DNA from: Poriferisphaera corsica
GTDB lineage: Bacteria; Planctomycetota; Phycisphaerae; Phycisphaerales; Phycisphaeraceae
DNA: 64,000 nt
Direction of reading: 5' to 3'
NCBI RefSeq assembly: GCF_007747445.1
Contig: NZ_CP036425.1
Span: 3,518,175-3,582,174 of the forward strand
Numbering within the stretch: the stretch's first letter is position 1; each line of letters starts with the position of its first letter. Below, in pieces: positions 8,549 through 17,849 of the stretch. The notes below the pieces were generated by a model, which was given only the letters and a program-made list of their open reading frames with translations, did no database searches and was not told where the DNA came from. Position numbers and translations under genes: made by a program.

Positions 8549-10060
8549 CTATTCCTTCGACTTCTCAATCAAATTCGTCGTTGACTTTCCCTCAACCAAT
8601 TCTATCCGCTGAATAGATCCGCCGTTTTTCTCGACAATATCCCAACCTACAATATCTTCCTTACGCTTGTAATCTGCGCCCTTCGTTAAGATATCCGGGT
8701 TCACCGACTTAATCAGATCGTATGGCGTGTCTTCATCAAACAACACCACACCATCCACACACGCCTGCGACGCAATAATCCGCGCCCGATCATGTTCCTT
8801 CTGCACCGGCCGCCCCGGCCCCTTCAGTCGCTTGACCGAATCATCCGTATTAATCCCCACAATCATCGCATCACCCGTCCGCCGTGATTTCTCCAGATAC
8901 GTCACATGCCCCAAATGCAAAATATCAAAGCAGCCATTGGTAAACACAACCTTCTTACCCTGCTTCTGCATCTTCTTCGCAAACGCAGCCGCCTCCTTCA
9001 GCGTCATCACCTTCCGTTCATAATCCAGCTCACGCGCCACCGCCGTTGTCTGCGAATCAATCGCATCCAAAATCTCCTGCCCCGTCACCGTCGCCGCGCC
9101 AAATTTCTGAACCTTGATCCCCGCCGCTACATTCGCCAGCCATGTCGCAGTCCCCGTATCCGCGCCCGCCGCTAAAAGTGCCGCCAACACCGAAATCACC
9201 ACATCCCCAGCACCCGTCACATCAAACACTTCATGCTGCTCCGCTTTAAACGTCGTCAGCCCCTGAGCTTTCCCCTTCCCGGCAAGCAGTGACATCCCCG
9301 CCGAACCGCGCGTCACCAAAACACTCTGCGCCTTCAATTTCTTCGCCAGTTGCTTCGCCGCTTCCTCAGCCGTCACATCATTCGTGATCGCAAACCCCAC
9401 ATACTGCTCCGTCTCCTTACGGTTCGGCTTCAAAACCGTCGCACCCTTATACTTCGCCCACGGCCGCACCTTCGGATCAACCAACACCGGCACACCTATC
9501 TCCCCCACTCCCTTCGCCGCCTCAATCACTGCTTGGCACACTCTCTCCGTCAACACGCCTTTGTCATAATCCGACAAGATCACCGCATCCGCCCATTTCG
9601 CCGCAGCCTTAACCTGAGTAATCAATTTTTTCTCAATCCCAGCCGCTGGTTCATGTGTCACCTCATGATCCAACCTTACCACCTGCTGCTGCTTCGCAAT
9701 CACGCGCGTCTTCCGCGTCGTCGGTCGGCTCGCATCCGCAATCACACCCACCGGATCAATCGTCAGATTTTTCAGTTCATCCGCAAACAACCGCCCATCC
9801 GGATCATCTCCCGTAATGCAGCACATCCGCACATCACAACCCAACGCCACCAGACACTGCGCCACATTCGCCGCCCCGCCTAATTTCCAATCCTCTTTTT
9901 CCACCTCAAGTACCGGCACCGGCGCCTCCGGCGAGATCCGATCAATCCGACCAATGATATAGCCATCCAGCATCGCATCCCCTACGACCGCAATCTTCTT
10001 ACCCAGCGCCCCGCGAAGAAGCGTTTCAACCTGCTCATTTGATGGCTGCTCAAAGCTCAT
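8549..10060 (-). CDS. hldE: bifunctional heptose-7-phosphate kinase / heptose-1-phosphate adenylyltransferase HldE
   Basis: A 503-residue two-domain enzyme of ADP-heptose synthesis for the LPS inner core, acting in the cytoplasm. The N-terminal ribokinase/PfkB domain (about 1-335) shows VVGDAMLDGYIIG, PEAPVPVLEVE, GGAANVAQCLVALG and the catalytic motif DVTGAGDVVISVLA. The C-terminal nucleotidyltransferase domain (about 365-503) shows VFTNGCFDILHLGHVTYLEK with the HxGH site and GINTDDSVKRLKGPGRPV. Order and length match the fused E. coli type. HldD, the last enzyme of the pathway, is 1.9 kb away on the same strand with a small gene between. The coding strand is G-rich here, as the + strand is C-rich whatever the gene direction. 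Confidence 0.96.
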   Translation of the reverse strand: MSFEQPSNEQVETLLRGALGKKIAVVGDAMLDGYIIGRIDRISPEAPVPVLEVEKEDWKLGGAANVAQCLVALGCDVRMCCITGDDPDGRLFADELKNLTIDPVGVIADASRPTTRKTRVIAKQQQVVRLDHEVTHEPAAGIEKKLITQVKAAAKWADAVILSDYDKGVLTERVCQAVIEAAKGVGEIGVPVLVDPKVRPWAKYKGATVLKPNRKETEQYVGFAITNDVTAEEAAKQLAKKLKAQSVLVTRGSAGMSLLAGKGKAQGLTTFKAEQHEVFDVTGAGDVVISVLAALLAAGADTGTATWLANVAAGIKVQKFGAATVTGQEILDAIDSQTTAVARELDYERKVMTLKEAAAFAKKMQKQGKKVVFTNGCFDILHLGHVTYLEKSRRTGDAMIVGINTDDSVKRLKGPGRPVQKEHDRARIIASQACVDGVVLFDEDTPYDLIKSVNPDILTKGADYKRKEDIVGWDIVEKNGGSIQRIELVEGKSTTNLIEKSKE

Positions 10061-10540
10061 ATCTGTGTCCCTGTGGCCTGAAATCTCAATACAAAACCAT
10101 ATTCTACCGTATGTTACCCCCTCCCCGCCACATGCGACACCATCACCTTTAATTCAATCTCACGCCCCCTCTCCCCCCATACGCTAACCCTCACATCACT
10201 CACCCTGCCCCACTGACCAATCTCCATCCCATTCGCACCCATGTCACTCACCAACCAACATCTCAGGCTCCACCCTCATATTCTCACCCATACCGATAAA
10301 CACACACCCTCAACTTCACCCATCAATCATCCTCACACTGCCATACACCATGACACAATCACACATAAAAACATACACACGCTCTAAAGACATGCATACA
10401 AAAGTGCATGCTTGTAAAAATCACACACACCAAGCTGTATGCAAGTTGCTGGATACCACCCATCAATCTATCTTTCGCATTGACTCTATCTCATACATAT
10501 TAAGAATATTAACTTGAAGCATGCTGACATTCTCACCTTC

Positions 10541-10674
10541 TAACCTACTGCCTCAATTACATAATAACCTGGCAGCCTAATGGCTTTATTGCCTGCCTTC
10601 TGACCTACTGACCTGTAATCTGCTGATCCTATTGCCTACTAACTGGCTTACTGACCTGCTGATCTTTTGGCCTA
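10541..10674. repeat. degenerate short repeat built from CTGACCTACTG-like words
   Basis: The words CTACTGCCT, CTGACCTACTGACCTG, CTGCTGATC, TTGCCTACTAACTGG and TTACTGACCTGCTGATC follow one another every 8 to 12 bases for about 130 bases. No exact unit length is kept, so this looks like an old, decayed simple repeat. No protein frame is kept through it. Confidence 0.55.
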
Positions 10675-10872
10675 CAAATAATCAGACATTCTAAAACACA
10701 CCACACGCTCTAACCCATCGCGCAAGTAAAAGCCGCAACCTTCACAGACCGCGGCCATCAGTCATCACGATAAGTGTACACGTTAATCAAAACGTGCCAT
10801 CAACGCGCCACGACCCAATAAGCAGCGCGCGTCTCTTCCCCTATTGGCCAGTACATGACCACTTAAAACCGA

Positions 10873-10900
10873 TATAGAGCAGTTCGCAAAATGACTTGCC
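10873..10900 (-). repeat. intergenic repeat family C copy
   Basis: On the minus strand this reads GGCAAGTCATTTTGCGAACT then GCTCTATA. It shares GCAAGTCATTT and the terminal CTAxA with 58070-58097, and the GCTCTA end with copies near 24.4, 33.2, 33.3, 45.6 and 51.1 kb. Confidence 0.45.
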
Positions 10901-10998
10901 GTATAAGCAGAAACATCATCGACAGCAGGTTCACTTCTACAAGCAATCAATACGTAACGACCAACTGGCCAACACGGAGAGTATTTACGAAAAACGCT

Positions 10999-11241
10999 CT
11001 AATTGTTATACAACGGCGTATCACCACCGTTTGAACTGACATAATCTTCCATCAAATCCGCACAGATCTGATCGGCCTGATCCGCAGTCAAATCATCCGT
11101 CACCGCGACAACATCCGTAAACTGTTGATCTGTCTCAACATGTGTTTTACGCGCCCCATCAATATCTTCAGTAATACCGATGTACACAATATCTTCATTA
11201 TTCTTCACAATGTAAACGCAAGTATCTCGTAATTGAAGCAT
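10999..11241 (-). CDS. minimal GIY-YIG-like protein, probably not catalytic
   Basis: An 80-residue acidic protein. AGGAG lies about 8 bases before the ATG, good evidence that it is a real gene. The order of motifs follows a GIY-YIG nuclease fold: CVYIVKNNEDIVYIGIT (Y10 in place of the GIY strand, Y20-I21-G22), R31 and H34 in DGARKTH, then ADQICADLMEDYV and a final TPLYNN like the family's closing xPxxN. The helix position where family members carry the metal-binding Glu is Cys in my alignment, so cleavage is doubtful. It sits alone between hldE and hldD, same strand as both. It could be a regulatory DNA-binding remnant, a partner protein, or an unrelated small fold; the family call is by eye only. 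Confidence 0.6.
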   Translation of the reverse strand: MLQLRDTCVYIVKNNEDIVYIGITEDIDGARKTHVETDQQFTDVVAVTDDLTADQADQICADLMEDYVSSNGGDTPLYNN

Positions 11242-11933
11242 CAGAAAGCTCCTGTATCAAAATAGAAATGAACACGTAGCCATCATCAAACGTGCCAGCC
11301 ATGCTCACAGCAAACCCACAAATCAATGCTGCTCAACTCACAACCAGCAGACGTGCGTAATCACCCATCCAAAGGTGCATCCGAAAAAGTACACACGCCT
11401 TGATCGCTCAATCTGACCCTGATTCTTATATCATTCGCTCTTCACCAAAATCCAAAAGAGCGCATTACACTTCAAATATCGACTTAAAATCACAAAATCA
11501 CAAACAAAACAAGCTTCTCAATATTCTCAAGCCAAATAGATCGGCATATCAATCACAAGATTTCAGAACTGCACTCACATTTTAGAGAACTCACCCCGCC
11601 ATGAAAAGACTTTTTTGTACGGTTTCTGAACGGCTACCCTATCCCGTTTCCACCACTACCACTTCAACGCACCAATCCCCCCTCTATTGCGGCCACCACA
11701 AAAAAAACGGCCAACATCACTGCATGCCGTCTCGTTTCAACTCTCTAGAACCCAATGTGTGATTACTTTCCATCCAAACCAATGGAATCAATAACTGCTA
11801 ATCGACATGGAAAGTATATATCACGTATCGGCCCAATGATTCGCACGGAAGGTCATTATAAAAACCCTTTACAACGGTTGCCTGTCCATTCAATGCCAGA
11901 GACCGTATCCGTCTTGGCCATTAAAATATCCTG
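11242..11933. other. non-coding stretch upstream of the GIY-YIG-like gene
   Basis: About 690 AT-richer bases with no supported gene. Two 60-codon frames (11400-11585, 11755-11937) lack ribosome binding sites and recognisable products. It must carry the promoter of the small minus-strand gene and may hold the 3' end of the hldD transcript. Confidence 0.45.
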
Positions 11934-12938
11934 TTAATCATTCAGCTCATCCAAATAAGCCACATACTTCTTAACCCCATCTTCTATCTCGTGAATAGGC
12001 TCCTCATACCCCGTTCCTAAAAGCCGCTGCATCGTTGCCTGTGTGAAATACTGGTATTTCCCCCTCAAATCTTCAGGCATCGGAATAATCTCAATCTTCG
12101 GCTCCAACCCCATTGCCACAAACACAGCCTTCGCAAAATCCAAAAACGTCCGCGCACTCCCTGTTCCCACATTGTACAAACCATTCGCCGCAACCGATGA
12201 CACCGGCGTATCCAGAAAGTGCAACGTCATCCCCACCACATCATCCACAAACACAAAGTCGCGCCGCTGGCATCCATCATCAACCCCCTCCTTATGCGAC
12301 ATAAACAACTTCATCTTCCCCGTTTCTTTTATCTGGTTGTACGTATGGTACGCCACACTCGCCATCCGCCCCTTATGCTGCTCCCGCTGTCCGTACACAT
12401 TAAAAAACTTCAACCCAGCCCAACGCGGCGGTGTCTTCTCTTGCTTCAAAGCCCACAAGTCAAACAAATGCTTCGATTCCCCATAATAATTCAGCGGCTT
12501 ATACACCACCGGATCAACCTCATCCGAATACCCATGCCCACCATCACCATACGTCGCCGCACTCGACGCATACACAAACGCCACGCCCTCCCTCGTACAC
12601 CATTCCCACAACTTCGTCGTGTATTTCAAATTAATCCCCATCACATAATCACGATCCGCCACCGTCGTATCACTACACGCCCCCATATGAATCACCCCAT
12701 CAATCCCCCCTTTCGCCTCATCCGTTTCCAGCCACGCATGCAGATCATGCAAATCCAACCATCGACTGACCTGCATGTCCTTCGTGTACCGATCCTTCTC
12801 AGGCACATTCTTGCTCGCCATCCCACCACGTAACTCCGGGTAATCATCCACAACCACCAAATCGCTCACACCCCGCTCGTTCAGCGTCTTCACAATATTC
12901 GAACCAATAAACCCGTTTGTTCCTGTCACGACGATCAT
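11934..12938 (-). CDS. hldD: ADP-L-glycero-D-manno-heptose-6-epimerase HldD
   Basis: Extended short-chain dehydrogenase of 334 residues. The Rossmann motif TGTNGFIGSNIVKTL starts at residue 5, and the catalytic pair is in YYGESKHLFD (YxxxK). IHMGACSDTT, FVYASSAATYGDG, KFFNVYGQRE and RRDFVFVDDVV are all typical of HldD rather than of UDP-glucose epimerases. It turns ADP-D,D-heptose into the L,D form used for LPS core. Start chosen at 12938, where AGGGAAG sits 5 bases upstream; the frame continues 35 codons further up without a start signal. It completes the pathway begun by HldE at 8549-10060. Confidence 0.95.
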   Translation of the reverse strand: MIVVTGTNGFIGSNIVKTLNERGVSDLVVVDDYPELRGGMASKNVPEKDRYTKDMQVSRWLDLHDLHAWLETDEAKGGIDGVIHMGACSDTTVADRDYVMGINLKYTTKLWEWCTREGVAFVYASSAATYGDGGHGYSDEVDPVVYKPLNYYGESKHLFDLWALKQEKTPPRWAGLKFFNVYGQREQHKGRMASVAYHTYNQIKETGKMKLFMSHKEGVDDGCQRRDFVFVDDVVGMTLHFLDTPVSSVAANGLYNVGTGSARTFLDFAKAVFVAMGLEPKIEIIPMPEDLRGKYQYFTQATMQRLLGTGYEEPIHEIEDGVKKYVAYLDELND

Positions 12939-13225
12939 GCTTACTTCCCTTGCTGTAAAATCATCCAATCCCAACATTCTACCACGCCACGCCCACATCA
13001 CCCACTTCCCACCTCCCCATGCCTCCCTTTCAAAGCTAACCACACCCGCCGTTTATCCAACATCCCCACGCACTTCCGATTCTAAACGTTTCTAGCACTA
13101 GCAACTAGCACTAGCACCCTCCCATACATTTGTGCAAAACGCGCATATCACTGCATTTAACCTCCCATTTTCCTCACCACAAAACTATCTCCTCATCCCA
13201 TATCCGTTACAATGCTCCCATTCTT

Positions 13226-15847
13226 ATGAACCCCGAATCCCCCACCACATCCACAACCACCGATGCCGCACTCGCACCGCCGAGCTCGCCCCCTCACAAT
13301 CTTTTCCAGCGATTCGACCTCCTCATCACTCGCCACGCCCGACTCCTCCTCCCCATCTATTGGCTCCTCCTCGCCATCAGCACCCACATCCCCAAACTCC
13401 ACCTCATCAAACCCGATCCATACGCACCACCCTCAATCTTCCAACTCGATAAATTCCTACACGTCTTCGCCTTCGCCATCCTCACCTACCTCATCATCCG
13501 CGCCCGCCCCCTCACCTCCCGCGCCTCCTTCGCCACCACATCCCTCTTCTCCCTCATCCTCGCCTCCGCCTACGCATTCATCGACGAATACACACAAGCT
13601 TTCGCCGATCGCACCGTCTCCGACGCCGACCTCATCGCCTCACTCTTCGGCATCCTCTCCGTCTACCTCATCACCGTCTCTCCCCTCCCCTACCCCGGTC
13701 AATCCAATTGGCGTATCTGGCCCGCCCGCGCAAGCTGGCTCGTCTTCGCACCCACCCTCCTCATCCTCACTTTCCAAATGTCTGGCAACAAAATCCTCAC
13801 TTGGCTCTACTCCTTCTACGCTCAACCCCATCGCGGACAAGACAAAGACATGCACCTCTTCGCGGGCTTCGCCCTCACCACTCTCCTCGCAGCTTCCGCG
13901 CCCCTCGGCCGATCACGTCCCAAACGCTCCATCCTCATCACCCTCGCCATCATGGCTCTCTCCGCACCCATCATCGAAGTCATCCAAAAATACACAGGTC
14001 GCGGCGTCGAAATCGCCGACGTCTTCAAACACTTCCAAGGCATGATCGCAATCACCGTTCTCTGGGCCATCTATGCCGCCGTTAGATCATTCTCACTCCC
14101 ACACCTCAAACAACCCGCCGCCGCATACCTCCTCACATCCCCAGCATCCCAACCTCACACCTCAAACACAAACACACCCACCTCATCACACACCGAACCC
14201 AAACACTTCATCAACTACGCGCTCATCGTCTCATCCCTCACATTCCTCTCCCGCATCTTCGGCCTAGTCCGCGACGCCATCCTCGCATGGGCACTCGGAC
14301 TCACCTGGATCTCCGACGCATTCTACGTCGCCTTCATCATCCCCAACCTCTTCCGCCGTCTCTTCGGCGAAGGCGCCCTCACCGCCGCTTTCATCCCCCA
14401 CTACACCCGCCTCAATGAATCCGACCCCGTCATCGCACGACGCTTCGCATACCTCATCCTCGCTCTCCTCACATCCTTCCTCGCCGCCATCACAATCCTC
14501 GGCGAAGCCTCCCTCTACCTCGCAAACACCTTCTTCACACACTCCGACAAAACCCACCTCATCCTCAAACTCACCATGATCATGCTCCCCTACATGCCGC
14601 TCGTCTGCGCCGTCGCCATGATCGGAGGCATCCTCCAAGTACACCACCGCTTCGGCCCGCCCGCCGCCGCACCCGTCATCCTCAACCTCACCATGATCGG
14701 CTTCGCCGTCTGCGGCGGACTCATCTTCGCAAACCAACCCAGCGCCTTCGCACCACGCATCGCCACCATCATCGCCTTCGGCGTTCTCACCGCCGGCATC
14801 ATCCAAATCCTCTTCCTACTCCCAACACTCACACACCTCGTCAAACCCACACTCAACTTCCGCTCCACTGCCGAACACCTCCGCTCCATGCTCATCATGA
14901 TGCTCCCCATGCTCATCGGCCTCGCCGTCCTTCAAATCAACACACTTCTCGACACCTTCATCGCGCTCATCTTCTCCACCCCCGACTTCCTCAAAAACCC
15001 CTCCGCCGCCACCACCCTCTTCAACACATCCATCGACTACCCCATGCAGCAAAACTCCGTCTCAGCCCTCTACTACGCACAGCGACTCTACCAATTCCCA
15101 CTCGCAATCTTTGGCATCGCCATCGCCACCGCCATCTTCCCCGCCTTCGCCAAAACCGCCGCCGCCGTCATCCAAGCCTCGCGCACCGGCGACCCCACCG
15201 AACCACATCGCAATCAATTCCAAACTCAACTCCATCACGGCATCCGTCTCACACTCTTCCTCGGACTCCCCGCAGGCATCGGCCTCATCCTCGTCCGTGA
15301 GCCGCTCACCCGACTTCTCTTCGAACGCGGCGAGTTCTCTCCACAAGACACCGCTCGCGTCGCGCACATCCTCATCGGCTACGCCATCGCCATCTGGGCT
15401 TACTCACTCTCCCACGTCCTCACCCGCGCCTACTACGCCCACAAAGACTCACTCACCCCACTCAAAATCTCCGTCTCCATGATCGCCTTCAACCTACTGC
15501 TCAACCTCACCCTCATCTTCCCCTTCGGCACAGCAGGCCTCGCATACTCCACCGCTATCTCCGCCATCTTCCAAGTCGGCCTACTCATCAAAAACATCAC
15601 CCAATACACACCACTCCCCATCGGCAAAACAGTCATCATCGGCATCACACAAACCCTCACCCTCACCTTCCTCATGGCCGTCATCGTCTACGGCCTCATC
15701 CTCTACCTCGACCCCATCTCCCGATCCGCCACCCAATCCGCCATCATCCTCTTCACCACCATCGCCATCGGCGCCGCCACCTACCTCGCCGCCGCCCTCA
15801 TCATCGGCGTCGACGAACTCAAATGGCTCCGCAAAAAATCCGTCTAA
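13226..15847 (+). CDS. murJ: tandem VanZ-like domains fused to MurJ lipid II flippase
   Basis: Start at 13226 gives 873 residues, against about 520 for a normal MurJ. The C-terminal 540 residues are MurJ/MviN: SLTFLSRIFGLVRDAILAWA, YVAFIIPNLFRRLFGEGALT, FIPHYTRLN and about 14 membrane segments. MurJ moves lipid-linked peptidoglycan precursor across the inner membrane. The N-terminal 330 residues hold two VanZ-like units: LDKFLHVFAFAILTYLI...FIDEYTQAFADRTVSDADL, then DKDMHLFAGFALTTLLA...IIEVIQKYTGRGVEIADV. The junction is a Thr/Ser-rich linker. A TACAAT box ends 13 bases before the ATG and there is no ribosome binding site, so the mRNA could be almost leaderless. The frame is unbroken, so the fusion is real at sequence level. 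Neighbours give no further hint. Confidence 0.9.
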   Translation: MNPESPTTSTTTDAALAPPSSPPHNLFQRFDLLITRHARLLLPIYWLLLAISTHIPKLHLIKPDPYAPPSIFQLDKFLHVFAFAILTYLIIRARPLTSRASFATTSLFSLILASAYAFIDEYTQAFADRTVSDADLIASLFGILSVYLITVSPLPYPGQSNWRIWPARASWLVFAPTLLILTFQMSGNKILTWLYSFYAQPHRGQDKDMHLFAGFALTTLLAASAPLGRSRPKRSILITLAIMALSAPIIEVIQKYTGRGVEIADVFKHFQGMIAITVLWAIYAAVRSFSLPHLKQPAAAYLLTSPASQPHTSNTNTPTSSHTEPKHFINYALIVSSLTFLSRIFGLVRDAILAWALGLTWISDAFYVAFIIPNLFRRLFGEGALTAAFIPHYTRLNESDPVIARRFAYLILALLTSFLAAITILGEASLYLANTFFTHSDKTHLILKLTMIMLPYMPLVCAVAMIGGILQVHHRFGPPAAAPVILNLTMIGFAVCGGLIFANQPSAFAPRIATIIAFGVLTAGIIQILFLLPTLTHLVKPTLNFRSTAEHLRSMLIMMLPMLIGLAVLQINTLLDTFIALIFSTPDFLKNPSAATTLFNTSIDYPMQQNSVSALYYAQRLYQFPLAIFGIAIATAIFPAFAKTAAAVIQASRTGDPTEPHRNQFQTQLHHGIRLTLFLGLPAGIGLILVREPLTRLLFERGEFSPQDTARVAHILIGYAIAIWAYSLSHVLTRAYYAHKDSLTPLKISVSMIAFNLLLNLTLIFPFGTAGLAYSTAISAIFQVGLLIKNITQYTPLPIGKTVIIGITQTLTLTFLMAVIVYGLILYLDPISRSATQSAIILFTTIAIGAATYLAAALIIGVDELKWLRKKSV

Positions 15848-15859
15848 CCCCATCCCCCC

Positions 15860-16243
15860 CCTGTTGCGTCACACATCACTTCCAACCCCGCCCCTGACCT
15901 GCAGCACACTCATCACATTCACTTACCATCAAGCCCCGCACCGCCGGTGCGGAGGTGTCCTACAACCAATCCTCAATTGCCTGCAACCTTGTTACGTCAC
16001 ACCCATCTTCCAACCCCGCCCCTGACCTGCAGCGCACTCATCGCATGTACTCAACATCAAGCCCCGCACCGCCGGTGCGGGGGTGTCCTACAACCACACC
16101 TCAATTGCCTGCAACCTTGTTACGTCACACCCATCTTCCAACCCCGTCCCCGACCTGCAGCGCATTGATCACATGTACTCAACATCAAGCCCCGCACCGC
16201 CGGTGCGGGGGTGTCCTACAATCAATCCTCAATTGCCTGCAAC
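15860..16243. repeat. tandem array of three 128-bp units, each with a family A palindrome
   Basis: Three units of exactly 128 bases (384 in all): 15860-15987, 15988-16115, 16116-16243. Each contains TTCCAACCCCG, then GACCTGCAGC, then the palindrome CAAGCCCCGCACC GCC GGTGCGG, then CTCAATTGCCTGCAAC. Units two and three differ by about ten bases; unit one is more diverged, and its palindrome has one broken pair. The unit is not a multiple of three and no protein frame is preserved. It lies just after the murJ stop. Confidence 0.93.
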
Positions 16244-16295
16244 CACCCCATACCCCAACATCAACACCAAAAACCACAACCTCTTTCACTCCTCC

Positions 16296-17153
16296 TCACT
16301 CCTCGCCCCAAACCTCCTTCGTCCTTTCAACATACGCCTCAAAATCTCTCGGCTTCCTTCCCGTCACAATCTCCACCTCACGTGACAAATAATCTTCCGA
16401 CCCATGCGAGATATCCGTCTCCATCCCCGCCAATACGCGCGCATATGCCTCCGCCATCCCCAACACCTCAAACCGCTTCGCCATCTCTCCCTCGCTCAGC
16501 CGCACATGCTCAATCCGCTTCCCAATCGCACCACCAATCAACCCCGCAACCTCATCCAAACTCAAACATTTAGGCCCATTCAAAATCAACTCTCGATTCA
16601 TCGCCGCCTCACCTATTAACGCCTCACACCCCACCGCCGCAATATCTTCCACGTCAATATAACCCACCTTCCCATCACCCATCGCGCTATAAATCCGTCC
16701 CTCCTCAACAATCGTTTGGCAATAATGTTGCTCCGAAAAATTTTGCATAAACCACGTCGGCCGCAACACCGCCCACTCCTCCACATACTTCTCTAAAAAC
16801 GCATGCACGCCCCCCATCATCGGCCCACCCTTCACGATCGGCGACGCGCTCACCAACACAAACCGCTTCACCCCTTCCTCCACCGCCCGCTCAACAAACG
16901 GCCCCACCAAATCCAGCGGCTCTGCCACTTCCTCCGGCCCAACCAAATACGCCGCATCCACCCCTTCAATCACCTCCCCAAACGTCCCCTCATCATGCCA
17001 ATCAAACCTTATCCCCTTCACATGATCACCACATCCTTCCACCCCTACCCCACTTCGCGACGCAACCCGCACACTATACCCACGTTCTGATAACTGCCGC
17101 GCTAATCGCCGCCCAATCTTACCCGTACCACCTGTCAGCAAAATATCGCCCAT
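16296..17153 (-). CDS. NmrA-like NAD(P)-binding oxidoreductase
   Basis: An atypical short-chain dehydrogenase of 285 residues. The Rossmann loop is LLTGGTGKIGRRLARQLSER at the N-terminus; the mid part has VKRFVLVSASPIVKGGP and VLRPTWFMQNFSEQHY, a motif common in NmrA-type and festuclavine-dehydrogenase-like proteins, and YIDVEDIAAVG follows. The normal Tyr-x3-Lys of classical SDRs is not seen. Such proteins are NADPH-dependent reductases or redox sensors; substrate unknown. The ATG at 17153 is preferred to an in-frame GTG at 17171 since GGAG lies 8 bases before it. It is isolated between two repeat-bearing stretches. Confidence 0.8.
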   Translation of the reverse strand: MGDILLTGGTGKIGRRLARQLSERGYSVRVASRSGVGVEGCGDHVKGIRFDWHDEGTFGEVIEGVDAAYLVGPEEVAEPLDLVGPFVERAVEEGVKRFVLVSASPIVKGGPMMGGVHAFLEKYVEEWAVLRPTWFMQNFSEQHYCQTIVEEGRIYSAMGDGKVGYIDVEDIAAVGCEALIGEAAMNRELILNGPKCLSLDEVAGLIGGAIGKRIEHVRLSEGEMAKRFEVLGMAEAYARVLAGMETDISHGSEDYLSREVEIVTGRKPRDFEAYVERTKEVWGEE

Positions 17154-17356
17154 GACATAATCTCCATTCACAAAACCGCCCCTACTTCATTCGTCACAAC
17201 CGTCCACTCAATATTAAAACCCACCTCCTCACGATTCCACCCTATGCCCGATCAGCCAGCAAGCACGCAAGTCTTTTTACACCCTCCAACACAACCCTCT
17301 TTCAAGCCCGCACCAATCGCCTGCAACCCTACCTTTCCTCAACAAACGGCTCACTC

Positions 17357-17386
17357 CAAGCCCGCCACCGCTGGTGGCGGGTTGTC
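17357..17386 (+). repeat. family A palindrome copy
   Basis: CAAG, arm CCCGCCACC, centre GCT, arm GGTGGCGGG, then TTGTC. The stem is perfect, but its inner bases differ from the copies in the tandem array. The associated box TTAATCGCCTACAAC follows at 17401-17415. Confidence 0.85.
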
Positions 17387-17590
17387 CTGCAGCCCAACAC
17401 TTAATCGCCTACAACTTCCCCTCCACCTCCCAACATCTCCCTCAACAACCCGCAGCAAAAAAAAACATACCGCGCGCACAAAACCAAAAACTCCCTCAAA
17501 AACCGCCTCGTTTTTCATCATTCACGAAGCGTTTTTCACCAAAACTTACCCTTTCTCACACATAACGCGCCCATTTTCTGAAAAAACGCA

Positions 17591-17631
17591 TACGGGTAAA
17601 TCACTAATTCGCCACATCTGTGCGCACAAAC
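17591..17631 (+). repeat. repeat family D copy 1
   Basis: A 41-base block starting TACGGGTAAATCACTAA and ending GTGCGCACAAAC. A block of the same length with matching ends occurs inverted at 60617-60657. Confidence 0.65.
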
Positions 17632-17783
17632 CCGCCACACCATTTTCATAACTTCTTACTTTTCACATCCAACTTCACAATTTCAATCATCCACTCGACT
17701 AACCCGCGAATAGAACCATCTAAAAACCAACCTTAAATCAAAATTTTAAAACCAACTTTCAAACAAAACGTGCGCGCCATCAA

Positions 17784-17817
17784 CAAAAAAACACCCGCAA
17801 ACATTCGTTCACGGGTG
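17784..17817 (-). terminator. terminator of the lipoprotein gene
   Basis: On the minus strand: CACCCG, a 14-nt loop, CGGGTG, then a run of seven T. It begins 33 bases after the stop codon. Confidence 0.8.
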
Positions 17818-17849
17818 CGTTCATTCAAATCAAATTTCACAGCCAACAA

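Larger units (their letters stand above)
10061..10998. other. long non-coding stretch with degenerate repeats
   Basis: About 940 bases with stops in all frames. The half next to hldE is AC-rich low-complexity sequence (about 10250-10440). A degenerate short repeat is at 10541-10674. A GCTCTA-type repeat (family C) is at 10873-10900 and another begins at 10981. No RNA gene was recognised. Confidence 0.5.
17154..17849. other. non-coding stretch with several intergenic repeats
   Basis: About 700 bases. It holds a half-deleted family A copy (17303-17327, CAAGCCCGCACC joined straight to AATCGCCTGCAAC), a full family A copy (17357-17386), a family D copy (17591-17631) and the terminator of the lipoprotein gene (17784-17817). 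A 135-codon frame across it (17244-17651) reads through the repeats and is rejected. Confidence 0.6.

Noticed and set aside
13263-15482. Long alternative frames over murJ
   Set aside because: Caused by extreme C-richness; the MurJ and VanZ motifs fix the real frame.
15860-16243. CRISPR-like array (regular repeats)
   Set aside because: Units are tandem and similar over their full 128 bases with no unique spacers; no cas genes in the window.
17244-17651. 135-codon frame on the + strand
   Set aside because: Runs across repeat families A and D in low-complexity sequence; no start signal or domain.
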